This document shows positions 52,017 to 59,556 of a DNA stretch of 64,000 nt, piece by piece. A program made the position numbers and the translations under genes. The stretch covers positions 1-64,000 of the forward strand of contig CAYPNP010000018.1 of the NCBI GenBank assembly GCA_964412195.1. Reading direction: 5' to 3'. The notes under the pieces were generated by a model, which did no database searches, was not told the origin of the DNA, and saw only the letters and a program-made list of their open reading frames with translations. The DNA comes from CAYPNP01 sp964412195. Lineage in GTDB: Bacteria > Acidobacteriota > JAAYUB01. Numbering within the stretch: position 1 is the first letter of the stretch; each line of letters begins with the position of its first letter.

Positions 52017-52050
52017 TTGCTTCGCGCCCTTTGCGCCTTCGGGGTGAGAA
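52017..52050. repeat. Degenerate CTTTGCGCC-type repeat at the dtxR stop
   Basis: Three copies of a TTCGCGCC/TTTGCGCC word followed by TTCGGGGTGAGAA, ending exactly at the stop codon of the minus-strand DtxR-type gene (52051-52053). It is the same class as 44945-44976. The rest of 51886-52016 shows no feature. Confidence 0.65.
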
Positions 52051-52710
52051 CTATTCTTCCGCCGACTGCCGGCGGACGAAGATGTCCTGGGCCACCGACT
52101 GTTCCAGCGCCACCTGGGTTTCCTCCACCTTCAGGACGAAGGCGGGGGAGCGCTGGATCAGCTCCACCCCGGCCCCGGGGACGATGCCGAAGGCATACAG
52201 CTTCTTGATCCGGTTGAGATTGGCCGCGTTGAGGTACGCCACTGTGCCCCGCTCGCCGAGGTGCAGCTTGGTCAGGGGGGCCACGACGGATTCCACCGAC
52301 TCGCGGATCTGGCGGCAGCAGGCTCCCTCGGGGATGGGCCGCCGGTGGGGGCACTGGCGGGGATGGCCCAGCAGGGTGCAGATGGAGTCCGTGATGCCGG
52401 ACGTGAGGTTGTGCTCGAATGAGCAGGCCTCCTCCTCGGACTCTTCGACGGGCATGTTCAGGACGTCGTGGAGGAGCCGCTCCGCCAAACGGTGCCGGCG
52501 GAGGATCTCCCGGGCCCGCCCCCGGCCGGACTCGGTCAGGATCACCTCCCCCGCCCGGCGGGCCAGGAGTCCATCGCGGGCCAGCTCCTCCAGCTCCTCC
52601 GGCGTGACCGCCAGGCCGGTCTGCCCCAGCAAGTCGGCCTCCCGCCGGCTGCCGTCCTCCTCCAGGGTGTAGATCCGCTCCAGGATTTCGTCGCGTTGTT
52701 CGGCGTTCAT
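52051..52710 (-). CDS. DtxR/MntR-type metal-dependent regulator fused to FeoA domain
   Basis: A 219-residue iron- or manganese-responsive regulator. A winged helix (about 1-65) is followed by the DtxR metal-binding dimerisation domain (about 70-140), with the ACSFEHNLTSGI...ICTLLGHPRQCPHRRPIP pattern of Cys/His/Glu ligands. The C-terminal ~75 residues form an FeoA/SH3-like domain (LGERGTVAYLNAANLNRIKKLYAFGIVPGAGVELI). It lies 9 bases after feoB; the feoB stop codon TAG is part of its TAGGAG ribosome-binding site. As no separate feoA is present, the fused domain may do FeoA's job or sense FeoB. Confidence 0.9.
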   Translation of the reverse strand: MNAEQRDEILERIYTLEEDGSRREADLLGQTGLAVTPEELEELARDGLLARRAGEVILTESGRGRAREILRRHRLAERLLHDVLNMPVEESEEEACSFEHNLTSGITDSICTLLGHPRQCPHRRPIPEGACCRQIRESVESVVAPLTKLHLGERGTVAYLNAANLNRIKKLYAFGIVPGAGVELIQRSPAFVLKVEETQVALEQSVAQDIFVRRQSAEE

Positions 52711-52719
52711 GGCCCGCTC

Positions 52720-54999
52720 CTACAGATGGATGTGCAGCAGCCGCAGCACGAAGTGGACGGCGCCGCCGGTGGCGATGGCCAGGGGCACGATGAAGAGGAG
52801 AATGGCCAGCGCCTTCTTCAGGCCCTGCTCCTTGATGATGACGAAGAAGTTGGCGACGCAGGGCACGAACAGGGTCAGCACGATCAGGGTCACCGCGATC
52901 TGGTTGCCGCTGAGGCGGCCTTCCTGGACCAGGGAGAACAGGCCGGCCGCGCCGTAGTCCCGGCGCAGGAAGCCCATGATGAAGATCCGGGCGACTTCCG
53001 GGGGCAAGCCGAGGAAGCGCTCGACCACGGGCCGGGCCGCGGCGATCAGGGCCGCCAGCGCCCCCAGCCGGTCCAGCACCCACAGCACGAAGGTGCCCAG
53101 CAGGAAGAGGGGCACGGCCTCCTGGAGGAACCAGACCACCCGCAGGCGGGTCTTCAGGAAAATGTTCTTCCACACCGGGTAGCGGATGGGCGGGATCTCC
53201 AGCACGAAATCGCTGGCCTCTCCCGGCAGCAGGCGGCCGGCCAGGAAGCCGACCAGCAGCATCTGCAGGGCCACCACTCCGCCCACCGTCACCGGCACCC
53301 ATGACGACAGGCCGGCGAAGATCCCCAGCATCACGCCCAGCTGGGCCGAGCAGGGAATCCCCAGGGCCAGCAGCAGGGTGGCGATGAGTCTTTCCTTGGG
53401 GGAGTTGAGGATCCGGGTGGTCATGGTGGCCATGGTGTCGCAGCCCAACCCCAGCACCATCGGCAGGACGGCCTTGCCGTTGAGGCCCATCAGCCGGAAC
53501 GCCTGGTTGACCAGGATGGCCAGGCGCGGCAGGTAGCCGCTGTCCTCGAGGAAGCCGAACGCCAGGAAGAAAGTGCCCACCACCGGCATTACGATGGCGA
53601 TGGCGTAGGTCAGTCCCATGCTGATCAGGCCGAAGGAGCCCATGAGCAAGTCCCGCAGCGCCGCCACCGGGATCCATCCGACCAGCCAGGCGAAGACCGG
53701 ATTCAGCAGCCGGCCGAAGACGACGTCCTCCAGCAGCTCCACCAGCACCCCGGCGCCGATCTGCCCGACGAAGACGTAGAGCACGGAGAGAACGGCGGCC
53801 ACGATGGCCAAACCTGTCCAGCCTTTGCGGGCGTGCCGGTCGAAGTCCAGGGCGAAGCGGGGGTAATGCCGCAAGGCGAAGAAGAACGGCAGGAGCACCG
53901 GCACGAGGTGGCAGATCCCGATGGTCAGCAGCGGGTGCAGCAGGCCGAATTCTCCAATCAGCAGGCCTTCTCCGCTGGGCGGAGTGAAAAGGAGGCCCGC
54001 GAGGGCCGGCGACAAGCCGGCCGTCCACGAGGCCAGGAGGGGCAGCCATCTCGCCACGATCCAGCCGCCCAGCAGGTCCGAAGGGCCAGGCACACCCGCG
54101 AGGGGGAGCAGCCAGTTGGAAAAGTGCACGGCCAGGCCCGCGGCCAGGGCGGCGATCGTCCAGCGGTATCCCCGCAGGGAGAGGCTGGCGGCGCGGGCGG
54201 CTTCATCCTGCCGCCGCAGCGACGGCAGGTGCTCGTCCAGGAAGCGGTTCCGGTCGCCGTCGAAGCAGAGCCGCAGATTCAGGTGATGGAGCCGGGCGTG
54301 CTCCTGGAGGGTTTCGTACAGGCGGTTGATCCGGTCGCACGGGACCAGGGCCCGGAGGGTGTCGATGTCGGCGTGTTCCGCGTTGACCAGCCATTCGGCG
54401 GTCAGGGTGATGGGGAGGCGGTCCGGCAGGAGCGCCGCCACGTCTGCCAGCAGGGCCCGGTGGCCGTCGATGGGGTTGCTCGGGGTGAGCGCTTGGGGGA
54501 TGAGCCGGAGCAGCTGGCTCACGCCGACGCCCATGGTGGCGATGGACGTGTTGACGGTGATGCCGAACAGACGGGCGATGGCGCCGGTGTCCACCTCGAT
54601 GCCACGGGCCCGGCACTCGTCGATCATGTTGAGGTTCAGGACCAGGGGCACGCCGAACTCGGCCAGCTGGAGGGTCAGGTAGAGGGTGCGCCGGAGGTTT
54701 TTGGCGTCGCCCACCTGGACGATGACGTCCGGATGCTCCTGGAGCAGGATGTCGCGGGTCACCTTCTCATCCTCGGACTGGGGCACCAGGGAATTGACGC
54801 CCGGCGTGTCGATGAGCTCGTAGGGGCGCCCGTCGATGCGCAGGTTGCTGCGGGCGATCTCCACGGTGGTGCCGGGGTAGTTGGAGACGATGGCGTACTC
54901 GCCGGTGATGGCTCCGAAGATCACCGACTTGCCCACGTTGGGGTTACCCACCAGCAGGATTTTCTTGATGTTGCCGTCCTTGTCGGGAGCCGGGGCCAC
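52720..54999 (-). CDS. feoB: Ferrous iron transporter FeoB
   Basis: Inner-membrane Fe(II) transporter of 759 residues. The N-terminal G domain has G1 GNPNVGKS (18-25), G2 around YPGTTVE, G3 IDTPGVNSL and G4 LNMID. A helical GDI-like region follows, then the polytopic membrane part with the two Gate motifs, including VLGLGCDTMATMTTRIL (conserved Cys) and GIPCSAQLGVMLG. The start is GTG 54999, 8 bases after GGAG; a longer frame upstream is Arg-rich and unlikely. The DtxR-FeoA gene follows in the same operon. Fe(II) uptake fits an anoxic habitat. Confidence 0.94.
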   Translation of the reverse strand: MAPAPDKDGNIKKILLVGNPNVGKSVIFGAITGEYAIVSNYPGTTVEIARSNLRIDGRPYELIDTPGVNSLVPQSEDEKVTRDILLQEHPDVIVQVGDAKNLRRTLYLTLQLAEFGVPLVLNLNMIDECRARGIEVDTGAIARLFGITVNTSIATMGVGVSQLLRLIPQALTPSNPIDGHRALLADVAALLPDRLPITLTAEWLVNAEHADIDTLRALVPCDRINRLYETLQEHARLHHLNLRLCFDGDRNRFLDEHLPSLRRQDEAARAASLSLRGYRWTIAALAAGLAVHFSNWLLPLAGVPGPSDLLGGWIVARWLPLLASWTAGLSPALAGLLFTPPSGEGLLIGEFGLLHPLLTIGICHLVPVLLPFFFALRHYPRFALDFDRHARKGWTGLAIVAAVLSVLYVFVGQIGAGVLVELLEDVVFGRLLNPVFAWLVGWIPVAALRDLLMGSFGLISMGLTYAIAIVMPVVGTFFLAFGFLEDSGYLPRLAILVNQAFRLMGLNGKAVLPMVLGLGCDTMATMTTRILNSPKERLIATLLLALGIPCSAQLGVMLGIFAGLSSWVPVTVGGVVALQMLLVGFLAGRLLPGEASDFVLEIPPIRYPVWKNIFLKTRLRVVWFLQEAVPLFLLGTFVLWVLDRLGALAALIAAARPVVERFLGLPPEVARIFIMGFLRRDYGAAGLFSLVQEGRLSGNQIAVTLIVLTLFVPCVANFFVIIKEQGLKKALAILLFIVPLAIATGGAVHFVLRLLHIHL

Positions 55000-55132
55000 G
55001 GGTGATCTCCGCACCTGCCGCGGCCGCCTGGCGGCGATGGGCCGCTCCCTCCCGGCCGCGGAAAAAAATAGGGACAATTATAGAGACCCCGCCTGCGGAA
55101 AGCAATGCAAATCCCCGGCATGGAGGGGAGGA

Positions 55133-55175
55133 GGAAACGGCGAATCGGCGAAACGGTGAAACGGCGAAAAAACGG
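55133..55175. repeat. Degenerate GGCGAAACG repeat
   Basis: Five imperfect copies of an 8-9 base word (GGCGAATC, GGCGAAAC, GGTGAAAC, GGCGAAAA) in tandem upstream of feoB. Confidence 0.6.
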
Positions 55176-55266
55176 TGGGGCGCCCCGTACCCCGCGTCGC
55201 CCCCGACGCGGGCGGACGGATTGGCGAAGGGAGCCATTTCGAGTCAGTTGGAGAGTTTGCATCTAG

Positions 55267-55521
55267 GAGGGCGCCCTAAAATAACCCCATGCGTGAGCAT
55301 GGGGAGAGAGGCATGAATCCCGCGTGTTCAGGATCTCCTGCCAGAGCCCGCTCTGGGGCGGCATACTAATCTCTATCCGAATCTCCGCGCCAATCGGAAG
55401 TATCGTGTTCATCCGTATCTTATGCCGCCCCGGGGCGGGGCTCGGAGACATGAAAAGAAAAATTATTCTCTCGCTGTGCCGCACCCCATGCTCACGCATG
55501 GGGTTATTTTAAGGCGCCCTC
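55267..55521. mobile_element. Palindromic MITE-like element, 255 bp
   Basis: Terminal inverted repeats of 38 bases (55267-55304 and 55484-55521) match at 37 of 38 positions. Each arm ends inward with its own hairpin CCCCATGC-GTGA-GCATGGGG. A second, inner inverted repeat of 11 bases (GGGGCGGCATA, 55355-55365 and 55421-55431) is nested inside. The interior has no reading frame. This looks like a non-autonomous palindromic element (MITE or REP/BIME type); no clear target-site duplication was found and no transposase is in the window. Confidence 0.6.
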
Positions 55522-55537
55522 CGGGCTGATGCCTCCC

Positions 55538-55569
55538 GTTTCAATCCACTCATGGATGGCTGCTGCGAC
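55538..55569 (+). repeat. Single CRISPR-repeat-like sequence
   Basis: A 32-base sequence beginning GTTTCAATCCAC and ending GCTGCGAC, the ends typical of type I-C and related CRISPR repeats. Only one copy is present, with no spacer array and no cas genes, so it may be a relic or a coincidence. Confidence 0.35.
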
Positions 55570-55586
55570 ACAGCCTCTAACTCACA

Positions 55587-55612
55587 CGATTATTTTAGAC
55601 GCCCTCCGGGCT
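55587..55612. repeat. Third partial copy of the MITE-like element end
   Basis: CGATTATTTTAGACGCCCTCCGGGCT-like sequence repeats the outer part and flank of the element's right end (55503-55526) with few differences, 85 bases further on in the same orientation. Confidence 0.55.
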
Positions 55613-55686
55613 TGTCCAATCAGAGGATAACCGAATCTTCCGAAAGAAAAGCACCGGGGCTCCCGGGCCGACTCCGAAAAAAACTC

Positions 55687-55715
55687 TTGACTTGCCGAAA
55701 TCCCACACATAGAAT
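55687..55715 (+). promoter_or_regulatory. Sigma-70 promoter of the tetR gene
   Basis: TTGACT (55687-55692), a 17-base spacer, and TAGAAT (55710-55715). Confidence 0.7.
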
Positions 55716-55729
55716 GAATTCAGTTCATT
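55713..55729. promoter_or_regulatory. Candidate TetR operator overlapping the -10 box
   Basis: AATGAA-TTCAG-TTCATT, 6-base arms. It overlaps the -10 element and the predicted start of transcription, the usual place for autorepression. Confidence 0.5.
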
Positions 55730-55765
55730 AAATGAAGAATGATTGTTCTGGCTGGAGTCGGCACA

Positions 55766-56395
55766 ATGGGCACGCGGGAGCGCAGAAAACGGGAAGCGGA
55801 GAACCGGCGGCAGGAGATCCTGAACGCCGCCCGGAAGGTGTTCTTCGAATCCGGTTACGGCGGCGCCTCCATGCCCCGGATCGCCGAGGCGGCCGAGCTG
55901 GCGCCGGGCACCCTCTACCTGTACTTTCCCAGCAAGGAAGCCCTCTACGTCGAATTGCTCCTGGAAGGCTACGACATCCTGCTGGATCGGCTGAAGGCCG
56001 CGGCAAAACGCCCGGATCCGCCGCTGGCCCTGGCGGGGCGCCTGGTGGATGTGTTCATGAAGTTCGCCAAGACCCACCCTGAGTACTACGACATCATCTT
56101 CTTCCTGGTCCACCGGGAGCGGAGCGGCGGCTGGGAGGGCACGTTCCCGGCCGACGTGGTGCGGCGGGCGCGCGCCAAGGAGGCCCGGTGCAAGGAGATC
56201 GTCGCGGGCGTCCTCGAGCGGGCCGGCTACACCGACACCGCCGCCCGTGCCGCCACCCTGGACGCCGTCTGGAGCATGCTGTCGGGGGTGATCTTCCACT
56301 TCGGCGCCGACCCGGACGGCGAGCGGGTCGTCCGCCGGGCCAAGGAACTGATCCTGGCCGAACTGTCGGCGGCCCGCGGCGGATCGCGCGACTGA
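55766..56395 (+). CDS. TetR/AcrR-family transcriptional regulator
   Basis: A 209-residue regulator. The N-terminal helix-turn-helix (about 10-55) is textbook: ENRRQEILNAARKVFFESGYGGASMPRIAEAAELAPGTLYLYFPSKEALYVELL. The helical ligand-binding domain (about 70-205) has no assigned ligand. ATG 55766 follows GGAG. Its promoter carries a palindrome, and a related palindrome lies between this gene and the radical SAM gene, so it probably represses itself and that gene. Confidence 0.9.
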   Translation: MGTRERRKREAENRRQEILNAARKVFFESGYGGASMPRIAEAAELAPGTLYLYFPSKEALYVELLLEGYDILLDRLKAAAKRPDPPLALAGRLVDVFMKFAKTHPEYYDIIFFLVHRERSGGWEGTFPADVVRRARAKEARCKEIVAGVLERAGYTDTAARAATLDAVWSMLSGVIFHFGADPDGERVVRRAKELILAELSAARGGSRD

Positions 56396-56413
56396 TTTTT
56401 TTTGATCTTTGAG

Positions 56414-56426
56414 TGAATGCTATTCA
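56414..56426. promoter_or_regulatory. Second candidate operator, upstream of the radical SAM gene
   Basis: TGAAT-GCT-ATTCA, a 5-base-arm palindrome sharing the GAAT/ATTC half-site of the tetR operator. It sits 30 bases before the radical SAM start. Confidence 0.4.
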
Positions 56427-56455
56427 GTAACTGATATTTTTTCAGGAGGACGGCC

Positions 56456-57874
56456 ATGAAAATCCTGCTGGTCCTGCCCGCGGCCCCCCACCTCCGGGTC
56501 ACTCCGGACAATCCCCGCGTGTCGAAGCGGGCCATGCTCCGGTTCAGCGTGCTGCCGCTGACGATGGTGGCCGCCCTGACCCCGCCGGAGCATGGGGTGG
56601 ACCTGTGCGACGAGAACGTCCGGGCGCTGGACTTCGACGCCGACGCCGACGTGGTGGGCGTCTCGTTCATGACCGCCGTAGCGCCGCGCGCCTACGAGAT
56701 CGCCCGGGAGTTCCGCCGCCGGGGCAAGTTCACCGTGGCCGGCGGCTACCACCCCACCTTCCGGCCGGAGGAGGCGGCGGCCCATTTCGACGCCGTGGTG
56801 GTTGGGGACGCCGAAGGGCTCTGGCCGCGGGTGCTGGCGGATTTCGCCGACGGCCGCCCGGGTCGGATCTACCGCCACGACGTGCTGCCGGACCTGGCGT
56901 CTGTGACGGTGCCGCGGCGCGACCTGACCGCGCCGTGGGCCCGCCACTACGCCACTATCCACGCCGTGCAGACCGGGCGGGGCTGCCGCCACGGCTGCCG
57001 GTTCTGCTCTGTCACGGCCTTCCACCGGCAGACCTACCGGCACCGCCCCCTGGAGCAGGTGCTGGCCGAACTGCGCACCGTGCCCCGGAACTTCATGTTC
57101 GTGGACGACAACATCGTCGCCGATCCCGACTACGCCCGCGCACTCTTCGCCGCCATGCTCCCGCTGAGGAAGCGCTGGGTGAGCCAGTGCTCCCTGCGCA
57201 TCGCCGACGACCCGGAGCTGCTGGCCCTGGCCCGGCGGGCCGGCTGCGTGGGCTTGTTCGTCGGGCTGGAGTCGCTCAGCGCCGCCAACCTGAAGGGCGT
57301 CGGCAAGACCGTCAACACCGAGCGGGACATGGCCGAACGGGTCCGGGCCATCCGCCGGGCCCGGATCGGCGTGCAGGCGGCGGTCATCGTCGGCCTGGAC
57401 CACGACGGCGTCGACGTCTTTCGGCGGACCCTCCGCTTCCTGCAGGCGGTCCGCGTGGACGCCCTGCAGTTGTCCGTCCTCACGCCGCTGCCGGGCACGC
57501 CGCTGTTCGACGAGTTTGAGGCGGCCGGGCGGATCGCCGACCCCGACTGGAGCCATTACGACTTCCGCCACGTGGTGATCCGGCCCGCGGGGATGTCCGC
57601 CAAGGACCTGCAGGACGGCGCCGACTGGCTCTACGCCCAGTTCTACCGCCTGGACCGCATCGTTGCCCGGACGCTCCGGGGCCTGTGGCTGGCCGGCCCG
57701 CTGCCGGCCCTCTTCTGCTGGCGGCTGAACATGACCTATCGCTACGACAACCGCCGGGAGGGCATCGTGGGCCGCGACCCGGCGCGGCAGCCCGCCCGCG
57801 CAGGGGCGGGATGGGACTCCGCCTGGCGCCGGCTGGCCCACCGGCTGCTCGCGGCGCTGGTCCAATGGAAATGA
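56456..57874 (+). CDS. B12-binding radical SAM protein
   Basis: A 472-residue protein of the cobalamin-dependent radical SAM class. The N-terminal Rossmann-like B12-binding domain (about 1-140) has the opening MKILLVLPAAPH, CDENVRALDFDADADVVGVSFMT and TVAGGYHPTFRPEEAA. The radical SAM core has the cluster motif CRHGCRFC near residue 180. A C-terminal domain (from about 385) resembles DUF4070. Family members methylate or rearrange lipids and secondary metabolites; the substrate here is unknown. AGGAGG precedes ATG 56456. It is under the neighbouring TetR regulator, and a small membrane protein gene follows after 72 bases. Confidence 0.9.
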   Translation: MKILLVLPAAPHLRVTPDNPRVSKRAMLRFSVLPLTMVAALTPPEHGVDLCDENVRALDFDADADVVGVSFMTAVAPRAYEIAREFRRRGKFTVAGGYHPTFRPEEAAAHFDAVVVGDAEGLWPRVLADFADGRPGRIYRHDVLPDLASVTVPRRDLTAPWARHYATIHAVQTGRGCRHGCRFCSVTAFHRQTYRHRPLEQVLAELRTVPRNFMFVDDNIVADPDYARALFAAMLPLRKRWVSQCSLRIADDPELLALARRAGCVGLFVGLESLSAANLKGVGKTVNTERDMAERVRAIRRARIGVQAAVIVGLDHDGVDVFRRTLRFLQAVRVDALQLSVLTPLPGTPLFDEFEAAGRIADPDWSHYDFRHVVIRPAGMSAKDLQDGADWLYAQFYRLDRIVARTLRGLWLAGPLPALFCWRLNMTYRYDNRREGIVGRDPARQPARAGAGWDSAWRRLAHRLLAALVQWK

Positions 57875-57946
57875 AGGCTATTCCGGATTCGCGAGCGCTC
57901 CGCGCGGGCGGCTTCCGGCATCCGCTTCTCTTACGGGAGGTGAAAC

Positions 57947-58360
57947 ATGGCTGAGGGTGGCAATCGCAAGGGGGCGAAAATCTTCCGCTGGATCGTGTGC
58001 GGCGTGGCCACGCTGACGGCGCTTCTGCACGTCGTCCACCTCGGGGGCGACATTTTGTTCAGCCCCCAAGGTCTCAGTTTCAAAGATGTGACCGCGGTGC
58101 AGGTCGTGCTGGCCGTAGTGATGACGCTGTACTGCGCGAGCCTGCTGCTGTGCTGGAAGTGGACGGGGATCGCCGGCTGGCTGAGCCTGGCCCTCGTGTC
58201 CGCCTTCGTCGGCATCATCCTCTGGAAGGGCATGGTGGCGGTCTGGTCGATCTGGTGGGTATTTCTGCTCACGATGCTGATGCTGACGCTGCCCAGCCTG
58301 CTGCTGCTCGCCGCCGCCTGGGTCTCGCGGGCGCCGAAGACCTCGGCGCCGGATGAATGA
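57947..58360 (+). CDS. Small four-helix membrane protein, function unknown
   Basis: A 137-residue inner-membrane protein with four predicted transmembrane helices (about 14-36, 47-69, 74-93, 98-124), a basic N-terminus and a short cytoplasmic tail. I recognise no family. GGGAGGTG precedes ATG 57947. Codon use is like that of its neighbours, unlike the AT-rich membrane protein at 44091. It probably forms a unit with the TetR and radical SAM genes. Confidence 0.75.
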   Translation: MAEGGNRKGAKIFRWIVCGVATLTALLHVVHLGGDILFSPQGLSFKDVTAVQVVLAVVMTLYCASLLLCWKWTGIAGWLSLALVSAFVGIILWKGMVAVWSIWWVFLLTMLMLTLPSLLLLAAAWVSRAPKTSAPDE

Positions 58361-58367
58361 CCGGCGT

Positions 58368-59138
58368 TCAGGAGGCGATCCGGTAGCGGCCGGCGGGATC
58401 GACGGCGATCCGGGGGAGGCGTCGGGTCCGCTCGAAATGGTCGTAGACGGCCCGCAGGTCCTGCCAGAAGGGCACCAGGGAGGGGTCGAACGCGTTGTCT
58501 GCCGCCAAGGCGGGGAATAGCACGTCTGTGAACCGGAGCGGAAATAGATGCACCGGGATGGACTCCTGTCCGGCATCGGCGGCGGCCACGGCGGCGAGGT
58601 AGACCTCCTCGATGCCGCCGTCGGTCAGCGGCAGGCAGCCGATGGTGGCGCATCCCCCGTGGATGAAGATGTCCCCGCCCAGGTCGCCGGGGCCCTCCCG
58701 CCGCCGGTCGGCGAGGTTGGGGTAGTCGATGCCCAGGGAGAGGTGGAAGCGGCTCCCGGGATTGAAGACGCGGATGCGGTAGCAGCCCTCCGGGACCTGC
58801 AGGTCGCCCTGACGCCTCTTGGGCCCGGAACGGCCCGAGCCGGCGCAGATTGGGTAGGCGGCCACCCGGCGGAAGCCCTCCGACCGGCTGCCCCGGGCCC
58901 AGAGCTCGAGTTCCTGTTCCATCTTGAAGCCGCGCAGGTAGATCTCCCGCGGCGGCCAGGCCACGCCGGCGGCGCGGAAGGCGGCCTCCACGGCGGTCCC
59001 CTTTGCGGCGGCGGCGGCCCGCACCCGCGGGTAGCGGAACTGCTGGTCGTGGAACGCGCCGCCGGACAGGGTGGAGACGAATAAGAAGAAAACCAACCAC
59101 GGATGAACACGGATGAACACGGCTGAGCATTTGATCAT
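58368..59138 (-). CDS. L,D-transpeptidase-like (YafK/ErfK-type) exported protein
   Basis: A 256-residue protein of the YkuD superfamily, which makes or breaks peptidoglycan crosslinks or attaches proteins to the wall. The active-site motif is IFIHGGCATIGCLPLTD: His and Cys in the HxG...SxGC-type arrangement, near residues 160-170, with Thr-Ile-Gly-Cys. GGAGG lies 5 bases before ATG 59138. The signal peptide (about 1-27, SAVFIRVHPWLVFFLFVSTLSGG) is encoded by a degenerate GTGTTCATCC repeat that is intergenic filler elsewhere. The 3' end is 7 bases from the convergent membrane protein gene. Confidence 0.82.
   Translation of the reverse strand: MIKCSAVFIRVHPWLVFFLFVSTLSGGAFHDQQFRYPRVRAAAAAKGTAVEAAFRAAGVAWPPREIYLRGFKMEQELELWARGSRSEGFRRVAAYPICAGSGRSGPKRRQGDLQVPEGCYRIRVFNPGSRFHLSLGIDYPNLADRRREGPGDLGGDIFIHGGCATIGCLPLTDGGIEEVYLAAVAAADAGQESIPVHLFPLRFTDVLFPALAADNAFDPSLVPFWQDLRAVYDHFERTRRLPRIAVDPAGRYRIAS
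59097..59120. repeat. GGATGAACAC tandem repeat inside a signal-peptide coding region
   Basis: Two near-perfect copies of a 10-base word (GGATGAACAC) with flanking partial copies. On the minus strand it encodes VFIRVHPW of the L,D-transpeptidase-like protein. Confidence 0.7.
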
Positions 59139-59226
59139 GGCCGCCTCCGATTGGAGTCACCAGGAATGATGTGAGTGTAGGGCCGGAGGTTGAAGCCGCG
59201 GCGTAACAACTGTGTAACAGCCTGGC

Positions 59227-59400
59227 CGAGGCTCGGGACTCGGAACTAGGGACTCGGGACGTGGGACTCGGGGTTCGGGACTTGAGATTCGGGGTTTGAG
59301 ACGCGGGACTCGATACTCGGGACTCGGGTCTCAATCCCCCAACCTCAAGCCCCGAGCCTCGAGCCTCGATCCCCGAGCCTCGAGCCTCTAGCCCCGCTCC
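59227..59400. repeat. GGGACTCGGGACT / CCCGAGCCTCGAG inverted degenerate repeat
   Basis: The left half (59227-59330) is made of GGACTCGG variants and the right half (59331-59400) of complementary CCGAGCCTCGA variants. The best pairing is 59274-59302 with 59328-59356 (about 23 of 29 positions), leaving a 25-base loop. Confidence 0.7.
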
Positions 59401-59438
59401 CGATTACGAGCACGATTACGATCGACGATTACGATCGG
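59401..59438. repeat. CGATTACGA degenerate repeat
   Basis: Four to five copies of an ACGATTACGA word in direct tandem, abutting the block on its left. Confidence 0.65.
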
Positions 59439-59440
59439 TC

Positions 59441-59500
59441 CCCAATCCGCAATTCGCAATTCGCAATCCGCAATCCGAAATCCGCAATTCGCAATCCGCC
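59441..59500. repeat. CAATCCGCAATTCG degenerate repeat
   Basis: Eight imperfect 7-base copies of CAATCCG/CAATTCG. One unit of the same word appears at 44753-44771. Confidence 0.7.
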
Positions 59501-59556
59501 TCGACTCTTGAATCACCGAAGCGTTCCGTGTACAGTGGCGGCAACGAGGCGACACC

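Larger units (their letters stand above)
55000..55765. other. Gene-free region with repeats and a MITE-like element
   Basis: No convincing gene in 766 bases. In order it holds a CGGCGAAAC-type degenerate repeat (55133-55175), a CCCCGCGTCGCCCCCGACGCGGG-like GC palindrome near 55191-55213, the MITE-like palindrome (55267-55521), a CRISPR-repeat-like sequence (55538-55569), a third partial copy of the element end (55587-55612), and the tetR promoter. Confidence 0.6.
59139..59556. other. Gene-free region filled with three repeat families
   Basis: No gene in 418 bases. 59139-59226 is unremarkable. 59227-59500 consists almost wholly of the three degenerate repeat families listed below, and the creB leader follows at 59501. 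Confidence 0.65.

Noticed and set aside
55538..55569. A CRISPR array
   Set aside because: Only one repeat-like unit exists, with no second copy at spacer distance and no cas genes; it is listed only as a repeat-like sequence.
55000..55765. An insertion sequence with a transposase
   Set aside because: The inverted-repeat element has no reading frame; no transposase, integrase or phage gene occurs anywhere in the window.
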